From contig CM026559.1 in NCBI GenBank assembly GCA_015143295.1, positions 19,916,826 to 19,980,825 on the forward strand: a DNA stretch of 64,000 bases, read 5' to 3'. The notes beneath the pieces were generated by a model that saw only the letters and a list, made by a program, of their open reading frames with translations, ran no database searches and was not told the DNA's origin. Both the position numbers and the translations under genes were made by a program. This document shows, in pieces, positions 49,989 through 60,954 of the stretch. This DNA comes from Tetracentron sinense. Its lineage: Eukaryota > Streptophyta > Magnoliopsida > Trochodendrales > Trochodendraceae. Numbering within the stretch: position 1 is the first letter of the stretch; each line of letters starts with the position of its first letter.

Positions 49989-50155
49989 CTACGAACGATC
50001 GTAGCGGAGCTACGAACGATCGTAGAGTTGCTACGATCGATCGTAAAGCCCCAGAAATGCTGGAAACTCTCGGGTGAAACTACGATTGATCGTAGGAAGC
50101 TACGATCGATCGTAGAAGGCTACGATCAATCGTAAATCGCTACGAACGATCGTAG
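49989..50155. repeat. CTACGAACGATCGTAG palindrome array in solo LTR C
   Basis: Seven 15-16-bp copies with CTACGA/TCGTAG arms start at 49989, 50010, 50031, 50080, 50100, 50120 and 50140. Spacings are 21, 21, 49, 20, 20 and 20 bp. A degenerate GCGATCGC lies just before at 49970. The array ends 55 bp before the TATA box. Confidence 0.93.
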
Positions 50156-50210
50156 ATACGCGATTTTACTTTCTTGGATGCGATTTTTTAGGGGTTTTCA
50201 CCCCTTACAC

Positions 50211-50218
50211 TATAAATA
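50211..50218 (+). promoter_or_regulatory. TATA box of solo LTR C
   Basis: TATAAATA lies in the LTR after the palindrome array and a T-rich stretch, and before GAAGACTTTAGG. It marks the probable U3/R start of transcription for this LTR. Confidence 0.6.
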
Positions 50219-51229
50219 GAAGACTTTAGGAGGGTTTTTGGGTTACCCTAAACCAAGGAGAGTTCCTAGAAAGAGAAGGAAAGGATCTTGAGCATTCCAA
50301 AGAGAGTTTTGCTTGAAACCAAGAAGAGCTTCAATCAAGGGTTGGATCTTCCCCCAATCAAGCTTGGATCATTCAAATCAAGTGAGGATTTTTCAAGGGG
50401 TTTCTTCAACCTAGAAATTGATCCAAAGAGGTTAGTAAACTACTATCTAGCCTTGTTATCATACAAAGATGATTCAAATAGGTGATTTTAATTCCATTAT
50501 GATACAAATAGGAAGTGTGGAAATTTGGGTGAACTAGATCATGAATAAACAATCAAATAAGGTTTTAAAAATTGGGGGTTTTTCAATAACAAGGATGAAT
50601 ATGGCTAAACTTGTAAGAAAATTGTAATACCTTTAAATGAACCATGATTTTAAGTATACTATGATGCAATGACAAACAAGGGATTTTGGGTGAACTTGAT
50701 TATGTTCAAATAAGCAAATAAGGATTTAAGATTTTGGGGGTTTTCCAATAAAAGGGTGAATATGACTATAAGTGCAAGTAAGTGTTAATATCCTCCAAGG
50801 AATCATGATTTTAAGTGTGATATGATGAATTAGGCTTAGAAGCCATGATTGTTATGATGTGACGCAATGAATGAAATGTTCTACATTCTAGAATTGTTTA
50901 AGTATGTTATGATGCTAATATACCTTATATGAACCATATGAGTTACTTAAGGTCTTCAAGTATACTATAATGATCATTATGCCTTGCATGAACATGTTTA
51001 ATTAGTTAAAGCTTTCCACATAGATGTTATAATGCTCACAAGCACTCTACGCATGATAAGTATTGCACGACCGTGGTTTTTCTCATAAGCATGAATTTTC
51101 AAGAAAACATAAGAGGATTTTCAAAGGTATTTATAAGTAAGAAGCATACATGCATAAACATAGACTAAGCCAAACTTTGGGTTGGCATTCTAAGATCGGT
51201 TATCCCACGCTCACAAGGATCAAGTCTAG

Positions 51230-51490
51230 ATCTTGCATGAACTCCACGGATCATAAGTCTCGCAAGGCTTTTCAAGAACTCATAAGAAACTCACAAGTCT
51301 AAGATCTTGCATATGTCTCCAAGGAGAACAAGCTCACAAGGATCATAAGCTCACAAGAAGCTCACAAGTACTCATAAGCTCACAAGAAGCTCATAAGCTC
51401 ACAAGTACTCACAAGCTCACAAGAACTCTAAGCTCACAAGAACTCATAAGAAAACACGAGGCTCACAAGCATTCATAAGAACTCATAAGC
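51230..51490 (+). repeat. CACAAG/CATAAG short tandem array in solo LTR C
   Basis: AAGCTCACAAG and AACTCATAAG units recur many times with irregular 6-22 bp spacing. Confidence 0.85.
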
Positions 51491-52094
51491 ATACATGAGA
51501 GGGTTTGTTTTCCATGAAAAGAACAAGTTTTATGAAAGGTTTTTCCCGACGGGTTTTAAGCATAGATTTTGGTGATTTGTATTATTTTATGCACTGTATA
51601 AAATATTGTGATTATGATAGCATTGTTAGCTAGTAGATTTTGCTCGCTGAGTATTCCATGCTCAGCCGTACATGTTATGTCGGCATGTACACGGACTCCA
51701 TTTGACATCTGTGATCAGGGGCCCTGGATAGAGGAGGATTATGACGAGGAGGAACCATATGTAGAGCCTCAGGAGGAGGCAAATGACTTAGACCACTGGC
51801 CCTTTTAGAGTGATTACATAGAGAGAGAGAGAGAGTATTATCATTTTGTATTTTGATAGGTGGGCATGTCCACCTTTACTTTTGTGATGTATGTACAAAC
51901 TTGGAATACACAGCATGTATAGAAAAGAAATTTTTGGATTACGCTTCCGCACATTGGTTTAAGCTTCCGCCTTATTCATGATTATGTTTGTCATGACTTG
52001 GATGTTATTACAGGATGGTTTGGTATCGGATATGGCACATCACGAGCCAAAGTATCCCTAACTCCCAGGGGGTATTTTGGGTCGCGACATTCTC

Positions 52095-53475
52095 AGTGGA
52101 ACAAAATTAGGAGAAATTAAAGTGGAAAGATTAGGTTCAGTTTGGATACTGGTTGTATCGTCTTTCATCTCATGAAATTCAACTTTCTTAAGGAGATCCA
52201 TTTCTTCCTCCAAGAAAGTGGCATGAAGCTTAACAACTATTGTTTGGTCTACCTTGGAGTAGAAATAGAAACCCATAGTTTCTTTTAGATATCCTACAAA
52301 ATTCAATTTCTTTGTCCTAGATTCTAATTTAGTGGGTTCGAGTTTGTGAACATGCGCAGGACAACCCCATACCCTTAGATGTTGTAAACTAAGTTTTCGC
52401 CCAGTCCACAATTCATAGGGTGTAAACGGAATAGACTTAGATGGAACCCGGTTTAGAATATAAATGCCAGTTTGTATAGCATATCCCAAAGATATGAAGG
52501 AACATCGGCATGGCTCATCATAGAGCGAACCATATCTAATAAGGTCCGGTTTCTTTTTTCATAAACTCCATTTTGTTGAGGAGAGGCAGGACTTTTCCAT
52601 TGTGAGATAATCTCATTATTCCTTAAGTAATCCATAAACTCATTGGTGAGGTATTCACCACCTCGATCTGATCGAAGTGTCTTTATGGTTTTGTCAGTTT
52701 GATTCTCAACTTCTAATCTGAATTCTTTAAACTTTTCAAAGGTGTCAGATTTGTGTTACATCAAATAGACATATCCATATTTGGAATAATCATCCGTAAA
52801 TGTGACAAAATAACGGTATTGACCTCGTGCAACAATGTTAAATGGACCACATACATCACTATGTATTACTCTTAACATTTCTTCGGCTCTTCCTACCTTT
52901 TTAGGGTAAGGCTTCTTGGTCATCTTCCCTTCGAGACAAGACTCGCATGTAGGGAGTAGTTCTATCTTGAGGAAGTCAAGGGGACCATCTATTACTAACC
53001 TCTTGATCCTATCAAGATTAATGTGACCAAGTCTCTTGTGCCAAAGATAAGTAGACTCAGTGCAATGTCTCTTTATTCCAAACATTCTAAATGATGAGAC
53101 ATTGTCACTTTGCAGACATTCATTATTTACCAATGAAAATATCAAATAAAGACCATTAATTAGATTACCAGTTATTAAGACCATTCCATCTTTCTTAATT
53201 TCAACAATTGAATTAAAATTGATAGAAAATCCATAAAATAAGAGTCAAGATACTGAAATCAAATTTCGATGTGCTGAAGCCACATAAAGGCAGTCTTCTA
53301 AAATTAATGTCGTGCCATTAGGTAAATAAAGAGTAAACAAGCCGATTAACTTCACTGCAACATTTGCATTGGAGCCAACTTTAAGCTTCTGCTCCTGTTT
53401 GGTCGGCTTTCCTTGAACCCCTGCAAAGAATTGCAAACGTGTACTGTGGATTCAGAATCCACGCACCATGAGTTA
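52095..53475 (-). pseudogene. Copia protease and integrase of element IV
   Basis: On the minus strand the protease motif is altered to WCVDSEST near 53465-53440 (DSG changed to DSE). The pre-integrase zinc region follows (HKRLGHINLDRI...CESC). The integrase core comes next: SDVCGPFN, then LRSDRGG and NGVYEKRNRTLLD for the D-D-E triad. WTGRKLSLQHLRVWG closes the region. A stop and a frameshift separate three frames (53184-52756, 52635-52453, 52489-52092). It ends at the solo LTR C insertion. Confidence 0.85.
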
Positions 53476-53544
53476 AGAGGACCGTCCAGAAAGTTAGACT
53501 CAACAGTAATATGTACTTCAAAGTATCTCATACCTTAAGTACTT

Positions 53545-54386
53545 CCGCTACCCTTCTTAAGAGTTACGAGGTAAGTCCTGCAATTCCTCTTCCAGTGGCC
53601 TATTTTACCATAGTGGAAACACTTTCCCTTGCCTTTTCTCCTTGTCAGCTGTCCCTAAAGAACCTTTGGCAACTCTTGCCTTACCCTTATTGTCTTTAAA
53701 CTTTCCTTTGCCTTTCTTCCCTTTTCTAAACTTTTTAGATTTCTTGAAGGTATCAGGTTTATCGATGATTAAAGTTTCACCTTTAGTTGACTTTTTGATC
53801 AAGTCTTCTGCAGCCACAAGTGATTTCATAAGCTCACTTAGTGACATTTCACTCTTGTTCATGTTATAATTTAACACGAACGAATTGAAGGACGGGGGGA
53901 GTGACTACAGAACAGTGTTAACTTGAGTGATGGCATCCATCTCTCCACCAAGAATTTCTAGTTCATTCAATAATCCCATCATCTTTATGATGTGTTTCCT
54001 GACTAGAGTTCCCTCAGCCATCTTGGTGTTAACAAGGGATTTCAACTTTACTTGTTGAGCTAACCTATTTTGCTCATCAAACATCTCATGAAGGTTTTGC
54101 AAAATGTCAGAAGTCTTATCCATGTTTTCATGCTGGCTTTGCAAAATGTTCGACATTGAAGCCAGTATGTAACACTTGGTCATTTGATTGGACCTCTCAC
54201 ATTGCTCTAACTCAGCCTTTTGGGCGGTAAAACATCTGGAGGAATTTCAGGCTTAGGTGTCTTAAGACATAGGTCAAGGTTATCCACGGCAAACACAATT
54301 CTAATCTTTCTTTTCCAGTCCACATAGTTAGTTCCTACTAACTTTTCATCACGAAGAATTTCAGTTAATGGGTGTAGGCCTGTCAT
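53545..54386 (-). pseudogene. Copia gag of element IV
   Basis: Starts with ATG at 54386 (M-T-G-L-H-P-L-T-E-I). It contains the gag block with HIIKMMGLLNELEILGGE (about 53990-53940), a lysine-rich tail and the remains of the CCHC knuckle near 53600-53570. A frameshift near 54235 and stops near 53905 and 53605 break it. Confidence 0.85.
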
Positions 54387-56154
54387 GATCTAATCAAATG
54401 ACAAATAAGACAGTATTAGGGATCTATTGTATTCATTAATACCAATTTGATTATGAGTCTGTTTCTAATGGTATTGCCAATTTGGGAAGATTTAATTGGC
54501 ATCGAAAACCTAGACACTGACTTAATGTGATCCCGCCTTTGGGCACATCATCACATTGCCTTGAATAGACAGATAGAAACTATCTTCTCCAATTTCACAG
54601 ATCTCATCTTGTGAATTCTGGAGTATTCGATCTACTATTTGATCTATAAGGGATATTATACTCACGCTTTGGCGTTATTGTATAATATCTCTTATTCATG
54701 TGTCCACCTACCATGAACCTAATAAACCCCTAATGAAAGCTCATGCTTTGGCGTTATTGCTCCCACTATTTGCTTATTCAGTGTTCACCATGTTCACTCA
54801 TAGGTGAGAGGGATTGGGCCCGGCTTTGGCCTACCAGCTTACTCACACTCCCCACTATAGGATCACATAGTGTATGGTAGAAGATCATAATACTTAGGGA
54901 CTTGTCCCAGTCTTATATACACATGATATATCAAGATCAATGATTTCAACAAAATAATTAAACATATAAATAGATATCATCTCATGATAAATAAACAGCA
55001 GTTATCATCTTATGATAATAAAACATTAGTATACAAGATTAATCGTTATGGGTCAATAAATTAAAATGCATGGATGCAAGGGAATGTGATAAGAACAAAG
55101 GTAGCTCGCAAACTCCTTCACGATCCCTTCCTTTATCATCTTATCTAGATCACATCGCAACATCCTCCTTCACAGCATGTCCACCAATACATTAAATATA
55201 ATTTAAATGGCATTAGGGAAACCAGTATTCTATTCACCATTTTCAGGGAAACCGAATGAATCTGCCCTTTACAGATTGCTAAAGCCTACTACATATTAAC
55301 GTCTAGTATGAATGCATGAATGATGAACAATTTATCATATATTATGACCCATAACTATAATCTCATATAAAAAAGATGTTACATGGTGATGGAGTACTTT
55401 TTCTTATTTTAAAAGGATTTAAAATTTGATAACAATTATCAAATCGGCCGATAAAAATCTTTATCTTATATAGATGAAACCCCGGAAAAAATAAAACAAT
55501 TATATTTTCCATAAAATAATTTTCATAATCTAATAATGCAATTTAGGAAAAATTTGAAAGCCTCTTGGAAAATTAATTTAGAAAACTGCTTTTCCCGCTT
55601 TAGATTTTCGACTCAAGTTTTGACCCTAAAAAAGATTGATTCTGGAAAAACTTTCTTGACGAAAGTTGTAGATCTTTTCGACGGCTTCGAAATGATTTAC
55701 TGACGGACCTAAATCAGACTTACGGTCATAAAGTTATGGCCAAAAGATCGAAACTGTATCGATTCTTCTAATCAAATACAAATCCGAAAATCCATGAATC
55801 AATTTAAATCGAAATAAGCTTTAATCTTCAAGAACGCGTAAGCAAGGGTGTTAAACACCATGAAATTTATTAATTAATGATCAAATCATTTAAAAGGAAT
55901 TTCAAAATAAACTCTTTGTTTTGAATTTAATTATATCACATATAATACTAGTTTTAAAATGTATTTAATTATCAAATCTCATTCAATAATATAATAAATA
56001 TTTATTTATTCATCTCATGAACAAATAAAATAATAAAAACTACAAGCAATATTAAATAGATCTAAATTAATTCATCTCATGAATTAAATCATTCATTTAA
56101 TTACCTTATCAAAATAAACATAAAATACTCCTAACCATGGGGTCTGATACAAAT
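54387..56154 (-). other. Leader of element IV, with a swapped 347-bp segment
   Basis: Non-coding leader parallel to that of element I. Within it, 55532-55878 is unrelated to the element I leader. Instead it matches 44667-45012 of element III (shared GAAAGTTGTAGAT, TTTCGACGGCTTCGAAA and AAGTTATGGCC-like blocks). About 270 bp of the usual leader is missing at that place. The primer site near 56153-56141 reads TTTGTATCAGACC, decayed. Confidence 0.7.
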
Positions 56155-58376
56155 TGAAGGGAGATCCGGATAAAAATTTATGCGGAAACTGGATCCCCTA
56201 GATCTTAACACCATAAAAAGCATCAAAATTATCTAAGAGTTTTAGTCATATCACCTCGGTGAATGTTTTTCACTGGTGAAGCTTAATCCACTCGAACCGT
56301 CAGAACTCTTTGTAAAGATTTCTCTGAAAAAATACTAGAAGTTCGATCCTTGTTCTTCGTTATCCCCACGAAGCTTTAGAATCTCCTTTGGAATTATAGA
56401 AACAAGAGGAAGAAGATGGATCAATGGTGTAGACCTTCTATCACCAATAATACTAAGGTTCAAAACCCTAGATTTGCAAAACCCAACTAGGACCACCAAT
56501 ATAGCTCACGAAAATCCCTAGGGGTCTCCCCTAGGGCTCATGGTTTGGAGAGAGAGAGGAGAGGAGAGAAAAAATTCTGGAGAATTCTACTTAATGGTCT
56601 AGGGTGTTGGGGTATTTATAGACTAGGATCTTATCCTAATCCTACTCCAACTTGATCTTATCTAGTAGGATTTATTAATTAACAATAACTCTTATTATTA
56701 ATTAAATAAACTGCTACTTAATCTATAACTACTTTAGTTATAGTAATCCTATTAATTAAAGAGTCCCTATTATAAGAGGATTCCTTAATTAAAAGGGATA
56801 AGTCAACATCCTACACCAAAGTAAGAAACCTAGTCAAACTAGGAATCCACAAGGGGGGGGGGGGGGGGGGGCGTGAGCTTCTATGAGGAGTGGGATTTAA
56901 AAACTCCTTATTGTAATCTAATTACAATAACATCTTAATCCTAATTGCAATCCAACACTTGGATTTTAACTCCATAATAAAATGAATTATATTTCAATAA
57001 TTATTCAATTAAACAAATCCTAATCCAATTAGGATTCCTCAAGTGGGCGCCCCACCCTAGGGTTTAAGCCCATGGGCTTTGGCCCATATTAAAGGTCCAT
57101 TTTAATGGGTTTATGGATATGGGTCAAACCCATTTCCCCTTGAATTATGTTAATCAAATAATTGCTACAATAATCCCTTAGTTTAAATTAACAATTAATT
57201 TAAACAATAGATTAACTATTAATCTATTTAATTAAATGATTAACTTTTAATCACTTAAAATAATTGATTAAATTTTAATCAATTATTGAGCTTGTATTTC
57301 TTATGTGAGCACCTCCACAGATTGCTCTGGGACATTTTTACCCTGGCTTATCCAATGTTATCCCATCCCTAAATTGGAATTACATCGAAATTGCAAGTGA
57401 CGTGAGATATCCATGTTGCAATTGAATTCCAATGTATAAACATTAACTATTACGGATCCCGCCACATGAACTTTTAAATTTAATTTATCCTTCCAAATAC
57501 ATTATCCCTAATGGGCCTTCGAGATTGACATACTATCTAACCCATAGCCCATTGCAAATCATCCGGGTTTCCAAGACTTATGATTAAGCCATGAGAAACA
57601 ATTTCTCATGAAAAACATTTTGAAAAAAATCCTTTTATAAGTATAAAACCTTTTAATAAAAGTATATTTCAAAACTTATTTTGTTTTCAAAATCACCTGC
57701 ACAGGATTTGAACTTAATCAACTGTCTTACCCGGAACTTGGATAATCTCTCAAATTAATGAGCATTGATTTCTTGTTTGAAATTCATCATGACTCGAACA
57801 ACTTTCTGACTATCCAACTATCACTGTATTATATTCCCTAAGTTAGAAAATACGTTGGTGGATTCAAAACAGTCAGATCACTGCCCAGTCATAGATGAAC
57901 TCATCAGATCTAAGGATCATCGAAACCGTTCAATGTGAATGAGAGACCAACTATCTGATAGTATGTTTATGCAAGAGGTCTCTCATTGAATGCAATCAGT
58001 TAGTGTACATTTAAGCACCCATATGCTGATGTGTAGTCTTCACTACAATAGTTCAAGATAGAACTACATCTCAACTATTGAGAACATCTTAGCATTCTGG
58101 CAGCCATATAAGTGAAGTGTCCAGCTTCACCCACAGCTGTGACTATATAAGGTATAAGGAACCGGAAAGTTATATCTACCTGTGATAATCTAATCACATA
58201 ACTTTCCTACAATATATCCTATGGACTTTTATCGATATCTCATATTGTATAGATCATCTCATGATCATGGTCAATTAGCCATAATGAATACACAATAGAT
58301 TAAGAAGAAGCATTTATTGATCAAATTAATAAGGTTCTAACAATCTAAATGACTTTTCTAGGCATTATGTCCAACA
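56155..58376 (-). repeat. 5' LTR of element IV (2.2 kb)
   Basis: Complete TG...CA LTR on the minus strand (TGTTGGACATAATGCC ... GGATCTCCCTTCA). Contains a 19-base G run at 56853-56871, where the other LTR of this element has 7 (37753-37759). Confidence 0.9.
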
Positions 58377-58533
58377 CCCAAAGGCAAGATCTCATTAAAC
58401 TAATGTCTAGGTTTTCGATGCCAATTGAAACTTCCTAAATTTGCAATACTATTATAAACAAACCCATAATCTAATAGTAATTAATGAATACAATAGATCC
58501 CTAATACTATCCTATTTGTCATTTGATTAGATC

Positions 58534-59345
58534 ATGACAAGCCAACACCCATTGACTGAAATTCTTCGTGATGAAAAGTTAGTAGGAACTAACTATGTAG
58601 ACTGAAAAAGAAAAATTAGAATAGTATTTACTACTGATAACCTTGACTTGTGTCTTGAAACACCTAAACCCGAAATTCCTCCAGATACTTCACCGGCCCA
58701 AAAGGCTGAGTTAGAGCAATGGGAGAGGTCAAATCAGATGACCAAGTGTTACATTCTGGCTTCGATGTCTCACATCTTGCAAAGCCAGCATGAACACAAG
58801 GATAAGGCATCTGACATTTTGCAAAACCTACATGAGATGTTTGGTGAGCAAAATAGGTCGGCTTGACAGGTAAAATTGAAATCCCTTGTTAACACCAAGA
58901 TGGCAGAGGTAACTCCAATTAGGGAGCACATCATTAAGATGATGGGCCTATCGAATGAATTGGAAATTCTTGGTGGAGAGATGGATGCCATCACTCAGGT
59001 TGACACTATTTTACAGTCACTCCCTTCGTCCTTCGATTCGTTTGTGTTAAATTATAACATGAACAAGAGTGAAGTGTCACTAAGTGAGCTTATGAACTCA
59101 CTTGTGTCTGCAAAAGATTTGATCAGAAAGTCAACAAATGGTGAAATTTTAGCTGTTGATAAACCTGATACCTCCAGTCGATCTAAAAAGTTTAGAAAGA
59201 AGCATAAGGGTAAAGGTAAGTTTAAAGATAACAGGGGAAAGACAAAATTTGCCAAAGGTAATTCAGGAGATACTGACAAGGAAAACAAAGGCAAGGGAAA
59301 GTGTTTCAACTGTGGTAAAATAGGCCACTGAAAGAGGAATTGTAA
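58534..59345 (+). pseudogene. Copia gag of element II
   Basis: Starts with ATG at 58534 (MTSQHPLTEILRDEKLVG). It contains the gag core (REHIIKMMGLSNELEILGGE near 58922-58981) and a CCHC knuckle CFNCGKIGH at about 59302-59328. Trp codons have become stops, for example near 58600 and just after the knuckle His at 59329-59331. A further stop lies near 58864. Some changes are TGG to TGA, as expected from cytosine methylation decay. Confidence 0.88.
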
Positions 59346-59451
59346 GATCTACCTCACAACTCTTAAGAAGGGTGGCGGAAGTACTCAAGGTATAAGATGC
59401 TTTGAAGTACTTATTATTGTTGAGTCTAACTTTCTAGATGGTCCTCCTAAC

Positions 59452-60905
59452 TCTTGGTGCGTGGATTCTGGATCCACTGTCCACATTTGCAATTGTTTGC
59501 AGAGGTTCAATGAAACCAGAAAGCCGACCAAACAGTAGCAGAAGCTTAAAGTTGGCTCGGGTGCAAATGTTGCAGTCAAGTCGATTGGCTTGTTTACTAT
59601 TTATTTATCTAATGGAAAGACATTAATTTTAGAAGTCTGCTTTTATATGCCTTCTGCACATCATAATTTGATTTCAGTATCTAGACTCTTACATTATAGA
59701 TTCTCTATCGTTTTTAATTCAATTGTTGAAATTAAGAAAGATGGAATTGTCTTGATTACTGGTAATCTCATTAATGGTTTTTATTTAATATTCCATTTGG
59801 AAAATAATGAATGTCTGCAAAGTGGCAATGCCTCATCATCTAGAATGTCTGGAATGAAGAGACATTACACTGAGTCTACTTATCTTTGGCATAAGAGACT
59901 TGGTCACATTAATCTTGATAGGATCAAGAGGTTGGTAAAAGATGGTCCCCTTGACTTTCTCAAGATAGAACCAATCCCTACTTGTGAGTCTTGTCTCGAA
60001 GGGTAGATGACCAAGAAGCCTTACCCTAAAAAGGTAGGAATAGCGGAAGAAAAGTTAAGACTAATACATAGTGATGTATGTGGTCCATTTAACATTATTG
60101 CACGAGGGCAATGCCGGTATTTTGTCACATTTACCGAAGACTATTCTAGATATGGATATATCTATTTGATGTAACACAAATCTGACACCTTTGAAAAGTT
60201 CAAAGAATTCAGATTAGAAGTTGAGAATCAAACTAACAAATACATAAAGACACTTCGATCAGATTGAGGTGGTGAATACCTCACCAACGAGTTTATCGAT
60301 TACTTAAGGGATAATGAGATTATCTCGCAATGGACAAGTCCTGCCTCTCCTCAACAAAATGGAGTTTCTAAAAGAAGAAACCGGACCTTATTAGATATGG
60401 TTCGCTCTATGATGAGCCATGCCAATGTACCTTCATATCTTTGGGATATGCTTTACAAACTACCATTTACATTCTGAAGCGGGTTCCATATAAGTCCATT
60501 CCGGTTTACACCCTATGAATTGTGGACTGGACGAAAATCTAGTTTACAACATCTAAGGGTATGGGGTTGTCCTACACATGTTTGCAAACTCGAACCCACT
60601 AAGTTGGAATCTAGGACAGAGAAATTGAATTTTGTAAGGTATCCAAAAGAAACTAAATGTTTCTATTTCTACTTCAAGGTAGACCAAACAATAGTTGTTA
60701 GGCTTCATGCCACTATCTTGGAGGAAGCAATTGATCTCCTTAAGAAGGTTGAATTTCATGAGATGAAAGACAACACAGCCAGTGTCCAAACTGAACCTAA
60801 TCCTTCTATTATTGATTCTTCTAATTCTATTCCACTGAGAAGGTCTGAAAGAGTTTCAAGACCACCAGATAGACTTCAATATTACAATAATGAGGTGTAT
60901 CTAGT
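59452..60905 (+). pseudogene. Copia protease and integrase of element II
   Basis: The protease motif WCVDSGSTVHICN lies near 59458-59496. The pre-integrase region HKRLGHINLDRI...CESCLEG ends at a stop at 60004-60006. The integrase core follows with stops near 60172 (TAA) and 60265 (TGA), a frameshift near 60445, and then WTGRKSSLQHLRVWG from about 60520. The C-terminal part runs to about 60905 in a 169-residue frame that reaches into the RT. Confidence 0.85.
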
Positions 60906-60954
60906 TACCCCTGGTGATGAGGATACGGATCCTAATACTTATCAGGAAGCTACA

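Larger units (their letters stand above)
49436..52089 (+). mobile_element. Solo LTR C (2.65 kb) in pol of element IV
   Basis: Ends TGTAGAACCCCGG ... GGGTCGCGACA. The flanks are CTCTC (49431-49435) and TTCTC (52090-52094). Intact relatives read TTCTC here, so the left copy has one change. Same family as solo LTR B. It holds a seven-copy palindrome array, a TATA box TATAAATA at 50211-50218, and the GCTGAGTATTCCATGCTCAGCC block near 51646. Tekay/Del-like Ty3/gypsy origin is possible but unproven. Confidence 0.85.
37056..58376 (-). mobile_element. Element IV: Ty1/copia, reverse orientation, nested in the leader of II
   Basis: Ends on the plus strand TGAAGGGGGATCC ... CATTATGTCCAACA, with a perfect 5-bp duplication CCCAA at 37051-37055 and 58377-58381. 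Host leader sequence joins up across it. Order on the minus strand: 5' LTR 58376-56155, leader, gag 54386-53545, protease/integrase, RT/RNase H to about 47850, polypurine tract, 3' LTR 47749-37056. It is interrupted by solo LTR C in pol and by element III in the 3' LTR. Same family as elements I and II. Confidence 0.88.

Noticed and set aside
49989-50155. Regular palindromic repeats resembling a CRISPR array
   Set aside because: The spacers are only about 4-6 bp (one of ~34), the context is a plant LTR, and there are no cas genes.
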